A stretch of DNA of 64,000 nucleotides from Amycolatopsis nalaikhensis (GCF_030264295.1 NZ_CP127173.1:9555501-9619500), one strand, 5' to 3'. Positions 40,760 through 49,763 are shown, numbered from the stretch's first letter. Numbers and translations: made by a program. The notes: generated from the letters alone by a model not told the origin.

Positions 40760-42538
40760 GTGACGACGCGAGAAGACCGGCCGATGCGCGACCTGCGGGA
40801 GATGTTCCTGTCCTCCCCGCTGCCCGAGGTTCCCGGCGTGCGGGACGTCATCAGCGCCTCCTGGCGCCGGGCGGTCGAAAACCGCGTCGCCGCCGACGCC
40901 CCCGACCCGGTTTTCGTCACCGACCGCGACGAAGAGAGCCTGCTGGCGCACTGCGCGACACCCGTTCTGGCGAACCTTTCGGAGGAGATGGCCAACCACC
41001 CCGTGGCGATCCTGCTGACGGACGCGAACGGTCTCGTGGTCAGCCGCGTGAGCACCGACGGCGCCTTGACCTCCGGGCTGGACAGCATCTCGCTCGCGCC
41101 CGGCTACAGCTACGCCGAGGAGTCGGTGGGGACCAACGGGATCGGCACCGCGCTCGAATGCCAGAAGTCGGTCCTGGTGTCGGGTTTCGAGCACTTCAAC
41201 AGCAGCCTCACCGAGTTCGAGTGCGCGGGCGCGCCGATCATTCACCCGATCCGGGGACACCTGGCCGGGGTGCTCGACCTGACGTCCTGGGCGGACACGT
41301 CCGGCCCGCTGCTCCTGACGCTGGCGCGCACGACGGCCAAGCGGATCGAGGAGGCGATGCTGGCCAACACCGGCGCGCGGGAGCTCAGCCTGTTCCGCGA
41401 GTACCTCGCGTCCTGCCAGCGCGGCTCCGGGGCGATCCTGGCCGTCAACGAGGACGTCGTGATGGTCAACAGCCACGCCGAGGAGCTCTACGACGTGACC
41501 GACCGCGCCGCGCTCATCACCCACACGGCGGACCTGGTCGGGTCGACGAAGCCGGTGACCGTCGTCGCCGACCTGCCGTCGGGCACCATCGCCCGGTTGG
41601 AGTACCGGCCGGTCTACAGCGGCACGACCCTCGCCGGCGGCGTGTTCCGCGTCAAGAACCAGGCCCACTCCCGCCGCCGGGCCACGCGCAAGGACCTGCA
41701 GCTCCCCGGCCTCGTGGGCGCCAACCCGCAGTGGCGGCAGGCGTGCGCCACGGCCGACGGCAGCTTCGCCGACGGGAGCTGGCTGGTCCTGAGCGGCGAA
41801 AGCGGCGTCGGCAAGACGGCGATGGCGCGGGCCGTCGCGGTCCGGCACGGGCGCCGTCCGGTGCTCGTCGACTGCACGGCCGTCGCGGACGGCTACGAGG
41901 AGTGGGTCGAGGACCTGGCCGACGACGTGACCCGCGGCGAACCGCCGGTGGTCGTCATCCGGCGCGCCGACGCCCTCACCGAGGACGGCCTGCACCGGCT
42001 CACCGACCTGCTGACCGGCTGGCAGGGCGCACCGCCGGACCAGGCGCCGGCCTGGCTCGTGGCGACGCTCGGTGACGAACCGGCGAACCCGGACGTCCAG
42101 GGCCGCCTGATGCCGTTCTTCGCGCACACGGTCGAGGTCCCGCCGCTGCGCCACCGGCTCGACGACCTGCAGCGCCTGGTCCCCCACCTGCTCGCCCGCC
42201 ACGCGGCGAACCGGCCGCTGACGGTGTCGGACGGCTGCCTGCGCCAGTTGATGCGGCTGCCGTGGGCGGGCAACGTCCGCCAGCTGGACCAGGTCCTCGC
42301 CGACGCCGCCCGCCGCCGCCGGAGCGGCACGATCGAGGTGACGGACCTCCCGGCGGAGTGCCGCACGTTCACCCGCCGCCAGCTGACGAAGCTGGAGTCG
42401 ATCGAGCGCGACGCGATAGTCCGCAGCCTGGCGGCCAACCGCGGCAACAAGGAACACGCGGCGGCGGACCTGGGCATGTCCCGGGCGACGATCTACCGCA
42501 AGATCCGCGCGTTCGGCATCGTGGCGGACCATTCGTAG
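40760..42538 (+). CDS. AcoR/MimR-type activator (GAF - degenerate AAA+ - Fis helix-turn-helix)
   Basis: 592 aa from GTG 40760, AAAGGAG 7 nt upstream. A GAF-like sensor region is followed by a P-loop (LSGESGVGKTA) and a C-terminal Fis helix-turn-helix (NKEHAAADLGMSRATIYRKI). The GAFTGA loop that contacts sigma-54 is absent and Walker B is weak (VVVIRRADA). Actinomycetes generally lack sigma-54, so this fits a MimR-type sigma-54-independent activator. Divergent from prmA. Confidence 0.9.
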   Translation: MTTREDRPMRDLREMFLSSPLPEVPGVRDVISASWRRAVENRVAADAPDPVFVTDRDEESLLAHCATPVLANLSEEMANHPVAILLTDANGLVVSRVSTDGALTSGLDSISLAPGYSYAEESVGTNGIGTALECQKSVLVSGFEHFNSSLTEFECAGAPIIHPIRGHLAGVLDLTSWADTSGPLLLTLARTTAKRIEEAMLANTGARELSLFREYLASCQRGSGAILAVNEDVVMVNSHAEELYDVTDRAALITHTADLVGSTKPVTVVADLPSGTIARLEYRPVYSGTTLAGGVFRVKNQAHSRRRATRKDLQLPGLVGANPQWRQACATADGSFADGSWLVLSGESGVGKTAMARAVAVRHGRRPVLVDCTAVADGYEEWVEDLADDVTRGEPPVVVIRRADALTEDGLHRLTDLLTGWQGAPPDQAPAWLVATLGDEPANPDVQGRLMPFFAHTVEVPPLRHRLDDLQRLVPHLLARHAANRPLTVSDGCLRQLMRLPWAGNVRQLDQVLADAARRRRSGTIEVTDLPAECRTFTRRQLTKLESIERDAIVRSLAANRGNKEHAAADLGMSRATIYRKIRAFGIVADHS

Positions 42539-42653
42539 CCCGGGGAGCCGGGTGGAAGCGGAGGGGTCGCGGCCGCCGCGGGGCTCTTGCTGGGCGGGGG
42601 CGCGTTGGCGCCATGCCGTAGCGGCGGCCGATGCGCCCGGAAGGTGACCGCGG

Positions 42654-43544
42654 CTATTCGCGGACGATCACCGCTGACTGAAGGCGGAGCGCGTCCTGGC
42701 CCGGTGCCGCGCCGAACATCCGCCGGTACTCGCGGCTGAACTGCGACGGGCTGTCGTACCCCACCGCGTGGCCGATCGCCGCGACGTCGTGCGGGGCCGC
42801 GATGAGCTCCATCCTGGCCTTCTGCAGCCGGAGCTGCTTCTGGTACTGGAGCGGGCTCATCGCGGTCACCGCGCGGAAGTGCCGGTTGAGGGAAGACGTG
42901 CTGGTGCCGATGTCCGCGGCGAGGTCGTCGATGTGGATGACGCGGTCGTAGCGCGTGCGGACCCATTCGATCGCGCGGGCGACGAGCGCGAGGCGGCTGT
43001 CGGCCAGGCCCGCCTGCCTCATCAACGCCGCGTGCGGTCCGTTCAACAGCCGCCAGTGGATTTCGCGCCGCACGGCGGCGCCCAGGACCTTCAGGTCGCG
43101 CGGGTCGTCGAACAGCCGGAGCAGCCGGACCAGCGAGTCGAGCAGTTCGTCGTCCGCGTCGCTGATCGCCATCCCCGACCCGTCGTGCGGGCCCGCCGCC
43201 ACCGGTCCGCCGTCGACGAGCAGCTGCGCGATCGTCGCCGGCCGCAGGCGCAGGCCGAGCGTCAGGAACGGCTTGCGCGGGCTCGCGTCGATGATCTGGG
43301 AGATCAGCGGCAGGTCGACGGTGAAGACCGCGGCCTGGCCGGGGTGGTGCTCGAAGACGCGATCGCCGAGAGCCGACCGCTTCGCCCCCTGCACGACGAG
43401 GACGAGCATCGGTTCGGTCACCGAGCCCATCGGTTCGGTGACGGTCGCGGCGGCGAACACCAGCACGTCGCCGAACCAGACCGGACGCAAGTCGTCGCCG
43501 GCCAGCCGCGTGATGCGGCGGCCGAGCTCCGCGAGGTGATCCAC
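42654..43544 (-). CDS. AraC family transcriptional regulator
   Basis: 296 aa from GTG 43544, chosen by protein start VDHLAELGRRI; the ribosome site is weak. An AraC-N type sensor region (HPGQAAVFTVDLPLISQI) precedes the double helix-turn-helix: IHIDDLAADIGTSTSSLNRHFRAVTAMSP and HDVAAIGHAVGYDSPSQFSREYRRMFG. It is divergent from the aldo-keto reductase and likely controls it. Confidence 0.9.
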   Translation of the reverse strand: MDHLAELGRRITRLAGDDLRPVWFGDVLVFAAATVTEPMGSVTEPMLVLVVQGAKRSALGDRVFEHHPGQAAVFTVDLPLISQIIDASPRKPFLTLGLRLRPATIAQLLVDGGPVAAGPHDGSGMAISDADDELLDSLVRLLRLFDDPRDLKVLGAAVRREIHWRLLNGPHAALMRQAGLADSRLALVARAIEWVRTRYDRVIHIDDLAADIGTSTSSLNRHFRAVTAMSPLQYQKQLRLQKARMELIAAPHDVAAIGHAVGYDSPSQFSREYRRMFGAAPGQDALRLQSAVIVRE

Positions 43545-43722
43545 CTGTCGAGTGAAGCACAGCCGCGGCCCGCCGGTCCACCGCCACGATCGAAGCGAAC
43601 TTGAGCGGATCGTGCATCGAGTCGAGCCCATCGGTCTAGGTGATCGACGTCGGAGCGGGTTCACTGGCTTGGCGCGGGGAGATCACCTCGCCGATGTCCC
43701 ACTACCACCACGGAGGTCCACT

Positions 43723-44796
43723 GTGTCCCTCGACGCCTACGTCACCCTCGGCCGCTCAGGCCTGCGGGTCAGCCCCTTCACCCTGGGCACGATGACGTTC
43801 GGAGAAGATTGGGGCTGGGGCGCGAGTCCGGACGAGTCGAAGAAGATCCTCGAGGCCTATGTGGACCGTGGCGGCAACTCGATCGACACCGCCAACCTCT
43901 ACACCAACGGCCACTCGGAACACATCATCGGGGAGTTCCTCGCCGAGCGGCCGGGGCTGCGCGACCGGCTCGTGCTCGCCACGAAGTTCTTCGGCAACCT
44001 GTACGAAAACGACCCGAACGGCGGCGGCCCCAGCCGCAAGGCGATCGTGCAACAGCTCGAGAACTCGCTGCGCCGCCTCCGGACCGACTACATCGACCTC
44101 TACTGGCTGCACAACTTCGACCCCGCCACGCCCGTCGAGGAAACCCTGCGCGCGCTCGACGACCTCGTCAGCGCGGGCAAGGTCCGTTACGTCGGTTTCT
44201 CCGACATCCCGGCCTGGGCCACCGCCGAGGCGGCCACGATCGCCCGGCTGCGCGGCTGGGCGCCGGTGATCGCCCTGCAGCTGGAGTACTCCCTGCTGGA
44301 ACGCACCCCGGAAGGCGAGCTGATCCCGATGGCCCAGGCCATGGGCATGGGCGTGCTGCCGTGGTCGCCGTTGAAGGGTGGGTTCCTGTCCGGCAAGTAC
44401 TCGAGCGCCACGAAGACCGGCGTCGACACCACGCGCGCGGGGATGCCCGGCGACGCCGAGCTGGTCGTGATCGACGCGCTCAACGCCATCGCCGGGGAAA
44501 TCGGCGTCCCGTCGGCTCAAGTCGCCCTGGCGTGGGCGCTGGGGCGCCCCGGGATCAGCTCCGTCGTGATCGGCGCGCGCCGGATGGACCAGTTCGAGAC
44601 GAACCTCGGCGCCTTGGCGGTGACGCTGAGCGAGACCCACCGCACGGCGCTCGACGAAGTATCGGCTCCGAAACTGAACTTCCCCGCCGAAAACAACGCG
44701 GTGCTGGCGCCGACCATCCAGTTCGCGGGCGCCACAGTGGACGGTCGGCCGTCCACTGTGTCCCCCTTGCTGCGTGCTTCGGGCACCCGTTACTGA
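43723..44796 (+). CDS. Aldo-keto reductase
   Basis: 357 aa from GTG 43723 with GGAGG just upstream. The family motifs are complete: GGNSIDTANLYTNGHSE (catalytic Asp and Tyr), LATKFFG (Lys), WLHNFDP (His) and the NADPH-binding GRPGISSVVIGARRMDQFETN. Substrate unknown; the divergent AraC regulator suggests induction by an aldehyde or ketone. A strong hairpin lies inside its 3' end. Confidence 0.93.
   Translation: MSLDAYVTLGRSGLRVSPFTLGTMTFGEDWGWGASPDESKKILEAYVDRGGNSIDTANLYTNGHSEHIIGEFLAERPGLRDRLVLATKFFGNLYENDPNGGGPSRKAIVQQLENSLRRLRTDYIDLYWLHNFDPATPVEETLRALDDLVSAGKVRYVGFSDIPAWATAEAATIARLRGWAPVIALQLEYSLLERTPEGELIPMAQAMGMGVLPWSPLKGGFLSGKYSSATKTGVDTTRAGMPGDAELVVIDALNAIAGEIGVPSAQVALAWALGRPGISSVVIGARRMDQFETNLGALAVTLSETHRTALDEVSAPKLNFPAENNAVLAPTIQFAGATVDGRPSTVSPLLRASGTRY
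44733..44760. repeat. Hairpin with 12-bp perfect arms inside the 3' end of the aldo-keto reductase gene
   Basis: CACAGTGGACGG and CCGTCCACTGTG flank a TCGG loop. It is within the reading frame (ATVDGRPSTV), 36 bp before the stop. It may stabilise the mRNA end or be chance made of two copies of the local AGTGGAC motif. Confidence 0.7.
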
Positions 44797-44816
44797 CGGC
44801 CGTCCCGTCGTCCGGG

Positions 44817-45566
44817 TCAGTGCGCGGCCGTCAAGCCGCCGTCGATGGTGACGATCGTGCCGCTGATGTACCCGGCTCGCTCGGATGCCAGGAACGCCAC
44901 CAGGTCCGCGACCTCGCGCGGCTCCGCGATGCGCCCCGAGGGCAGGGCGGCGAAGCCGGCATCGACCTGGGGGCTGGCGGCCCGCATCGTGGTGATCCGC
45001 TCGGTGGCGACCGGGCCGGGGTTCACGCCGACCACGCGCACGCCGTGGCGCGGGCCTTCGCCGCCGAGCGCCTTCGTGAACGCCATCAGCGCCGCATTGC
45101 CCGCGCCACCGGCGATGTAGCCCGCGGTGGGCTGCTCGCCGCCGGCGCCGATGACGTTGACGATCACGCCGTGGCCCCGCTCGCGCAGCCGCGGGTACAC
45201 GAGCCGGACGAGGTCGATGTAGCCGTACACCTTCAGGTCCCACGCGTGCCGCCACACCTCGGGACCGACGTCCTCGAGCGTGCCGGCCGGGATGTCACCG
45301 GCGTTGTTGACCAGGATCGCGGCGTCACCGGCGGCCGCGGCGAGCCGCTCGAGGTCGGCGCGGACACGCAGGTCGACGGCGTGCGTGGTCACCGCCACGC
45401 CGTGGTCCTCCCGCAGCTTCCGCGCGTGGTTCTCCAGCGCCTCCCCGTCGCGCGCGGCCAGGTGCAGGTCGCACCCTTCGGTGGCCAGCGTCTCGGCGAT
45501 CGCCGCGCCGATGCCTTTCGACGCGCCGGTGACCAGCGCCCGCTTTCCCTTGAGGGACAGGTCCAT
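44817..45566 (-). CDS. SDR family oxidoreductase with altered catalytic motif
   Basis: 249 aa. TGASKGIG, NNAGD and the C-terminal DGGL are standard. The active-site region reads PTAGYIAGGAGNAALMAF, so the Lys position holds Asn and the Tyr is displaced. This matches a divergent SDR group often annotated as 3-oxoacyl-ACP reductase-like. It shares direction with the isochorismatase-like gene, 15 bp downstream of it. Substrate unknown. Confidence 0.87.
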   Translation of the reverse strand: MDLSLKGKRALVTGASKGIGAAIAETLATEGCDLHLAARDGEALENHARKLREDHGVAVTTHAVDLRVRADLERLAAAAGDAAILVNNAGDIPAGTLEDVGPEVWRHAWDLKVYGYIDLVRLVYPRLRERGHGVIVNVIGAGGEQPTAGYIAGGAGNAALMAFTKALGGEGPRHGVRVVGVNPGPVATERITTMRAASPQVDAGFAALPSGRIAEPREVADLVAFLASERAGYISGTIVTIDGGLTAAH

Positions 45567-45581
45567 CGTGTTCCGCTCCGT

Positions 45582-46142
45582 TCAGGCCGCCGCGGCGAGC
45601 GCGGTCAGCACGTCTTTCGCCACACCGGTTTCGGCGATGCGCGGAAAGATCTTCGCAAGCGTGTGGTCGTGCGCCGCGGCGTCCCCGTCGGTCACGGCGT
45701 CGACCGGCACCGTGACGTGGAAACCCTGCTCGTGGGCGTCGCGCACGGTCGACTCGACCCCGCTGCTGGTCGAGATGCCGGTGACGACCACCTGCGTGAC
45801 CTCGCGCTCGCGCAGCCACTCGGCCAGGCCCGTCTTGGTGAAGGCGCTGCGCGACTGCTTGGTGACGAGGTGATCTCCTTGCGTCGCACCGAGTTCGGGG
45901 GCGAGTTCACTCCACTCGGCGGGCACCGCGGGGAAGCTCGCGCCGAGGTCGTTGCGCCCGGCGGGGCCACCGGTGACGTTGACGAGCACGACGGGCAGGT
46001 CCCGGCGCCGGAATTCGGCGAGCAGGTCGGCGGTGCGGCCGAGCACGTCCGCGACCGGGTGCGCCTGCGGGAGCGCGACGATCCCCTTCTGCAAGTCGAC
46101 GACGATCAGCGCGGTCCGGCGATCGATGGTGGTGATGGGCAT
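45582..46142 (-). CDS. Isochorismatase-like hydrolase lacking the nucleophile cysteine
   Basis: 186 aa. TALIVVDLQKGIV (catalytic Asp) and VTKQSRSAFTKTGL (Lys) are present. In the cis-peptide/nucleophile segment TGISTSSGVESTVRDA a Gly stands where nicotinamidase-type members have Cys. True isochorismatases such as EntB and PhzD also lack that Cys, from memory. So vinyl-ether hydrolysis or a non-covalent mechanism is more likely than amide hydrolysis. Confidence 0.88.
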   Translation of the reverse strand: MPITTIDRRTALIVVDLQKGIVALPQAHPVADVLGRTADLLAEFRRRDLPVVLVNVTGGPAGRNDLGASFPAVPAEWSELAPELGATQGDHLVTKQSRSAFTKTGLAEWLREREVTQVVVTGISTSSGVESTVRDAHEQGFHVTVPVDAVTDGDAAAHDHTLAKIFPRIAETGVAKDVLTALAAAA

Positions 46143-46224
46143 GCGTCCGTCCTCATCCGAAGTCTCTATTAAGTGTCACTTCAACGTAGCAGAAATACGC
46201 GAAGCCATCACGGTACTGTGATGT

Positions 46225-47118
46225 TTATCGGACGCGCGGAAGCAGGCGGAGGACTTCCGCGCGGGTCCCCCGCATGCGGTCGGGACACCAGGCGGCGGTC
46301 ACCGTCACCTCGATCCGGACGTCGGCGAGTGGCCGCCAGACGACGTCGGAGTGGCCGAACGTCCGGACCTCGCTGGCGAGCTTGAGGGACAGCGCCCCGC
46401 CCGTCGCGACGAGCCGCAACGAGGCGTCGACCGCGCCGCTGTGCGCCCCGTGCAGCACTCCCGGGCCGGTGTAGCCCGCCGCGCGGAGCGCGCCGAACAC
46501 CTCGTCGTGGATTTCCGGGTCCGCGTCGCGCGCGAAGCCGGCCAGCGGGTGCCCGTCGAGCTGCGCCGCGGTGATCGACTCGGCCGCGGCGAGCGGGTGC
46601 GCGCGGGGCACGGCCACGCCGATGGGCTCGCGGGCGACGACCCGGCCGTCGATCCGCGGCCCGCGCCGGACCGGCTCGCGCACCAGCACCAGGTCCAGTC
46701 CCGTGTCGAACAGCTCCGCGACCTCCGGGCGCGTCGGCAGCGGGTGGACGCTGACCGCGAGCTCGGGGTGCCGGTCACGGACGCGGGTGACCAGCCGCGG
46801 CACGAGGTCCGGCGGGAGCGCGGCCGCCACTCCGATGTGGAACGTCCCGGACTCGGCCTCGCGGAAGCGGGCCATCGCCGCCAGCGCGTCGTCGAGCCGC
46901 GCCAGCACCGCCCGCGACTCGGTCAGGAACAGCGCGCCGGCCTCGGTGAGCCGGACCCGGCGCTGCGAACGGTCGAGCAGCACCAGGCCGAGCTGCTTCT
47001 CGATCGCCTTGACCGTCTGACTGACCGCGGGCTGGGCGACGTGGAGCCGCGTGGCAGCGCGGCCGAAGTGCAGTTCCTCCGCGACCGCCACGAAGCAGCG
47101 AAGCTGCCGGACATCCAC
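46225..47118 (-). CDS. LysR family transcriptional regulator
   Basis: 297 aa from GTG 47116-47118 (VDVRQLRCFVAVAEELHFGRAA). The N-terminal helix-turn-helix (LHVAQPAVSQTVKAIEKQLG) and the periplasmic-binding-like effector domain are both complete. It is divergent from the alpha/beta hydrolase at 47200 with an 81-bp gap, so it is the likely regulator of that gene. Confidence 0.92.
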   Translation of the reverse strand: MDVRQLRCFVAVAEELHFGRAATRLHVAQPAVSQTVKAIEKQLGLVLLDRSQRRVRLTEAGALFLTESRAVLARLDDALAAMARFREAESGTFHIGVAAALPPDLVPRLVTRVRDRHPELAVSVHPLPTRPEVAELFDTGLDLVLVREPVRRGPRIDGRVVAREPIGVAVPRAHPLAAAESITAAQLDGHPLAGFARDADPEIHDEVFGALRAAGYTGPGVLHGAHSGAVDASLRLVATGGALSLKLASEVRTFGHSDVVWRPLADVRIEVTVTAAWCPDRMRGTRAEVLRLLPRVR

Positions 47119-47199
47119 CCGCGAATGATAAGCCCCGCTTCTCGATCGAGAAGGTCTTCGTCGTGGACGTGCCCGGCCGCGGGTGTTGCACTCGATGCC

Positions 47200-47997
47200 A
47201 TGACCACGACACCGCTCAGCGCCACCAGCCGCCTCTACTGGGAGATCAAGGGGACCGGCCCGGCCGTCCTGCTGATCGCCGGCACGCCCGGGGACGGCGG
47301 CCAGTTCGACCGCGTCGCCGCCGAACTCGCCGCGCACCGGACGGTGCTCACCTACGACCGCCGCGGTACCTCCCGCAGTCCGTCCACTCCGGACTGGCAG
47401 ACGACCTCCGTCGCCGAGCAGGCCGACGACGCGGCCGCCGTCCTCGCCGCGTCCGGCGCCGGACCCGCCCTCGTCTACGGCACCAGCAACGGCGCCGCCG
47501 TCGCCCTCGAGCTGGCCCTGCGCGGGCCGGACCAAGTCCGCGGCGCGATCCTGCACGAACCGCCGTTGCTGTCGGTCCTCGCCGACCCGGCGCCGGTCGG
47601 TGCGATGATCGGCTCGGTGATCGAAGAAGGCATGACCTCCGGCGGTCCGGCCGCGGCGCTCGAGGGGTTCCTGCGGTTCGCGTTCGGCGACGACGTCGTC
47701 GGCTCGTGGAGTCCTCCGCTGCGTGAGCGGATGCTGGGCAACGCCGCCATGGTCTTCGGCGTGGAGCTGCCCGCGTTCCAGGCCTACCGGCCCGACGAAG
47801 CCGCGTTGCGGGCCGCGCGTGTCCCGATCCACGTCGTCGTCGGGGCGGAGCAGGCGGCGCCGTTCTTCGGCGAAGCCGCTGCCTGGCTGGCCGAGCGGCT
47901 CGGCACGGACGTGCGGACGTGGCCGGACGCGCACGGCCCGCAGTTCACGAGCCCGGCGGAGCTGGCGGCCGCGATCACGGCACTGGACCCGGCCTGA
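47200..47997 (+). CDS. Alpha/beta hydrolase
   Basis: 265 aa from ATG 47200. The fold is recognised by LLIAGTPGDGGQFDRVA (oxyanion region), TYDRRGTSRS and the nucleophile elbow VYGTSNGAA; the late acid and DAHGPQFTS histidine are in place. Substrate unknown. The glycosyltransferase begins 2 bp after its stop, so they are co-transcribed. Confidence 0.9.
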   Translation: MTTTPLSATSRLYWEIKGTGPAVLLIAGTPGDGGQFDRVAAELAAHRTVLTYDRRGTSRSPSTPDWQTTSVAEQADDAAAVLAASGAGPALVYGTSNGAAVALELALRGPDQVRGAILHEPPLLSVLADPAPVGAMIGSVIEEGMTSGGPAAALEGFLRFAFGDDVVGSWSPPLRERMLGNAAMVFGVELPAFQAYRPDEAALRAARVPIHVVVGAEQAAPFFGEAAAWLAERLGTDVRTWPDAHGPQFTSPAELAAAITALDPA

Positions 47998-47998
47998 C

Positions 47999-48235
47999 GT
48001 GCGGGTCCTCGCGACGACGTTCCCCGGCTGGGGCCACCTCGTGCCGATGCTGGGCGTGCTGCGCGCCCTGCTCGCCGCGGGTCACGAGGTGAGCGTCGCG
48101 ACGCACCCGGAGTTCCACCCCGCGCTGGCGGCACTCGGCCTCCCGGCGGTCCCGGCCGGCCTCGCCGAGGCCGAGCTGCACGCCGAACACCTGCGACGGT
48201 GGCCGGAGACGGCGACCCGGCCGCCCGCCGAGTGA
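47999..48235 (+). CDS. Glycosyltransferase family 1, N-terminal fragment (ends at in-frame TGA)
   Basis: 78 aa from GTG 47999. RVLATTFPGWGHLVPMLGVLRALLAAGHEVSVATHPEF is the N-terminal motif of GT-B UGT-like enzymes acting on natural products. The frame stops at TGA 48233-48235 in PPAE-stop-GPRMFTEI, and the same frame continues as the rest of the enzyme. A CGA to TGA change would explain it. Confidence 0.8.
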   Translation: MRVLATTFPGWGHLVPMLGVLRALLAAGHEVSVATHPEFHPALAALGLPAVPAGLAEAELHAEHLRRWPETATRPPAE

Positions 48236-48244
48236 GGACCGCGG

Positions 48245-49045
48245 ATGTTCACCGAGATCGCGGGCCCGGCCCTGACGGCGGACCTGCACCGCATGATCTC
48301 CGGGCGGCCCGACGTCGTCGTGTCCGAAGAGGGCGAACACGGTGGCGCGCGTTTCGCGGCCGCCCGCGGGCTGCCGTTCATCAGCCACGGCTGGGGCAGC
48401 CCGCTGGCCGCGGTGCCGGACGCCGACAGGGCCCTCGCCCACATCGACCCCTGCCCCGGCTCGCTCACCACGACGGGGTGGTCCGGGCCGCCGCGGTGGC
48501 CGGTCCGGCTCACCACCCCGCGTCTGGCTGCGGCCGATCCGGAGACCCTGGCGTGGGTCGCCGAGCGAACCCGCCCGCTTGTCTACGCCGGGTTCGGCAC
48601 GGTCCCGCTCTACCGGGACGCGCCGGGGCTGGACGCCGTGGTCGACGCGCTTCTGGCGGCGGACACCGACGTGCTGTGCACCGGCCCGCGGCCTCCGTTC
48701 GCCCACGACCGGATCCGTTTCACGCGGTTTGTGTCTCTGCCCGATGTGCTGCCCGCGTGCGCGCTGGTCGTCTGTCACGGCGGCGCGGGAACGACCCTCG
48801 CCGCGCTGGCCCACGGACGCCCGCTCGTGGTGCTCCCGCGTGGTGCCCCCAGCCAGCAGCGGATGGCCCGCGCGTGCGCGGCGCGCGGAGTGGCGGTCGT
48901 CGTTGAGGGAACGGACCCGGCGGCGGCGATCCACGCCGCGCTCGGCGGGGAGTACGCCCGGCAGGCGGCCGAGGTGGCGCGCGAAATGGCGGCGGCCCCT
49001 GACCCGGCGGAGGTCGTCGAGAGCCTCGAACGGGCCCTCGCCTGA
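48245..49045 (+). CDS. Glycosyltransferase family 1, main part downstream of the in-frame stop
   Basis: 266 aa from ATG 48245, in the same frame as the fragment before it and with GAGG 8 nt upstream, so reinitiation is possible. It contains the acceptor-side segment GLPFISHGWGSPL and the nucleotide-sugar site (FVSLPDVLPACALVVCHGGAGTTLAALAHGRPLVVLP). Without the first 80 residues the N-terminal Rossmann domain is incomplete, so activity needs both pieces or the gene is decaying. Confidence 0.85.
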   Translation: MFTEIAGPALTADLHRMISGRPDVVVSEEGEHGGARFAAARGLPFISHGWGSPLAAVPDADRALAHIDPCPGSLTTTGWSGPPRWPVRLTTPRLAAADPETLAWVAERTRPLVYAGFGTVPLYRDAPGLDAVVDALLAADTDVLCTGPRPPFAHDRIRFTRFVSLPDVLPACALVVCHGGAGTTLAALAHGRPLVVLPRGAPSQQRMARACAARGVAVVVEGTDPAAAIHAALGGEYARQAAEVAREMAAAPDPAEVVESLERALA

Positions 49046-49102
49046 GGCGGATCAACCCGGGGACACTGTGGCCGCGGAGCCCTCTCACCTGAACCGGCCG
49101 GA

Positions 49103-49678
49103 TCAGCCCAAAGACGCCGTCGCCGCGTGCAGCTCCCGCAATGCCGCCAGTGCGTGGGGCGCGAGCCCGCCGTCGTCCCGTTCGGCTTCGGACCACTGGC
49201 TGTAGCCCCGCTTGAACGCGAGGACGCCGAGCTCGGCCGCGAGCTGCGCCGTCGGGTCCGGTACCCCGCGTTCCACGAGCGCCGTCGTCATGGCGGCCGC
49301 GAGCCCGACGCTCTTGAGGGCGTCTCGCTCCTGGAGCTCGGCGCTGGCCGCCACCGCGGCCTTCAGGCGGGGGCCCAGTTCGCGGTTGACCGGCCCCATG
49401 ATGCTCGACGCGCGTTCGAGCCCGGCGCCGACCGCTTCGAGCGGGGTGGCACCGGCCGGGGCTTCGGCGATCCCCTCGGCGAGCAGCCTGCTCAGCGTCT
49501 CCTGGCCGGCGACCAGCAGCTCGCGCTTGTCGGAGAAGTGCCGGAAGAACGTGCTCTTGGTGACGCCGGCGCGCTCGGCGATCTGCGCGACCGTGGTGGC
49601 GTCGTACCCCTGCTCGGTGAACAGGTCGCAAGCCGCGACGACGAGCCGCTGCGTCGTCTCCGGTTGCCATCGGGCCAT
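49103..49678 (-). CDS. TetR family transcriptional regulator
   Basis: 191 aa from ATG 49676-49678. The N-terminal helix-turn-helix is TTVAQIAERAGVTKSTFFRHFSDKRELL. Start codon lies next to palindromic operators at 49681-49746, shared with the divergent NAD(P)-binding protein gene. Autorepression and control of that gene are likely. Confidence 0.92.
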   Translation of the reverse strand: MARWQPETTQRLVVAACDLFTEQGYDATTVAQIAERAGVTKSTFFRHFSDKRELLVAGQETLSRLLAEGIAEAPAGATPLEAVGAGLERASSIMGPVNRELGPRLKAAVAASAELQERDALKSVGLAAAMTTALVERGVPDPTAQLAAELGVLAFKRGYSQWSEAERDDGGLAPHALAALRELHAATASLG

Positions 49679-49680
49679 GT

Positions 49681-49746
49681 GCCCATCATAGGTGATGGGA
49701 CAATGGTCCCGTCAGCGTGTACGGTGATGGGACAAAGGTCGCATCA
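49681..49746. promoter_or_regulatory. Two 22-bp TetR operators in the tetR/NmrA-like divergent promoter
   Basis: TGATGGGAC-N4-GTCCCGTCA at 49693-49714 and TGATGGGAC-N4-GTCGCATCA at 49725-49746 each match the palindrome at 8 of 9 pairs, centres 32 bp apart. An extra CCCATCA-TAGG-TGATGGG palindrome (49683-49700) overlaps the first. Confidence 0.82.
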
Positions 49747-49763
49747 CTTGCGGGAGAGTTCTC

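Noticed and set aside
48233..48235. TGA as a selenocysteine codon in the glycosyltransferase
   Set aside because: The family has no selenoproteins, the position is not catalytic and no selenocysteine element is seen just downstream.
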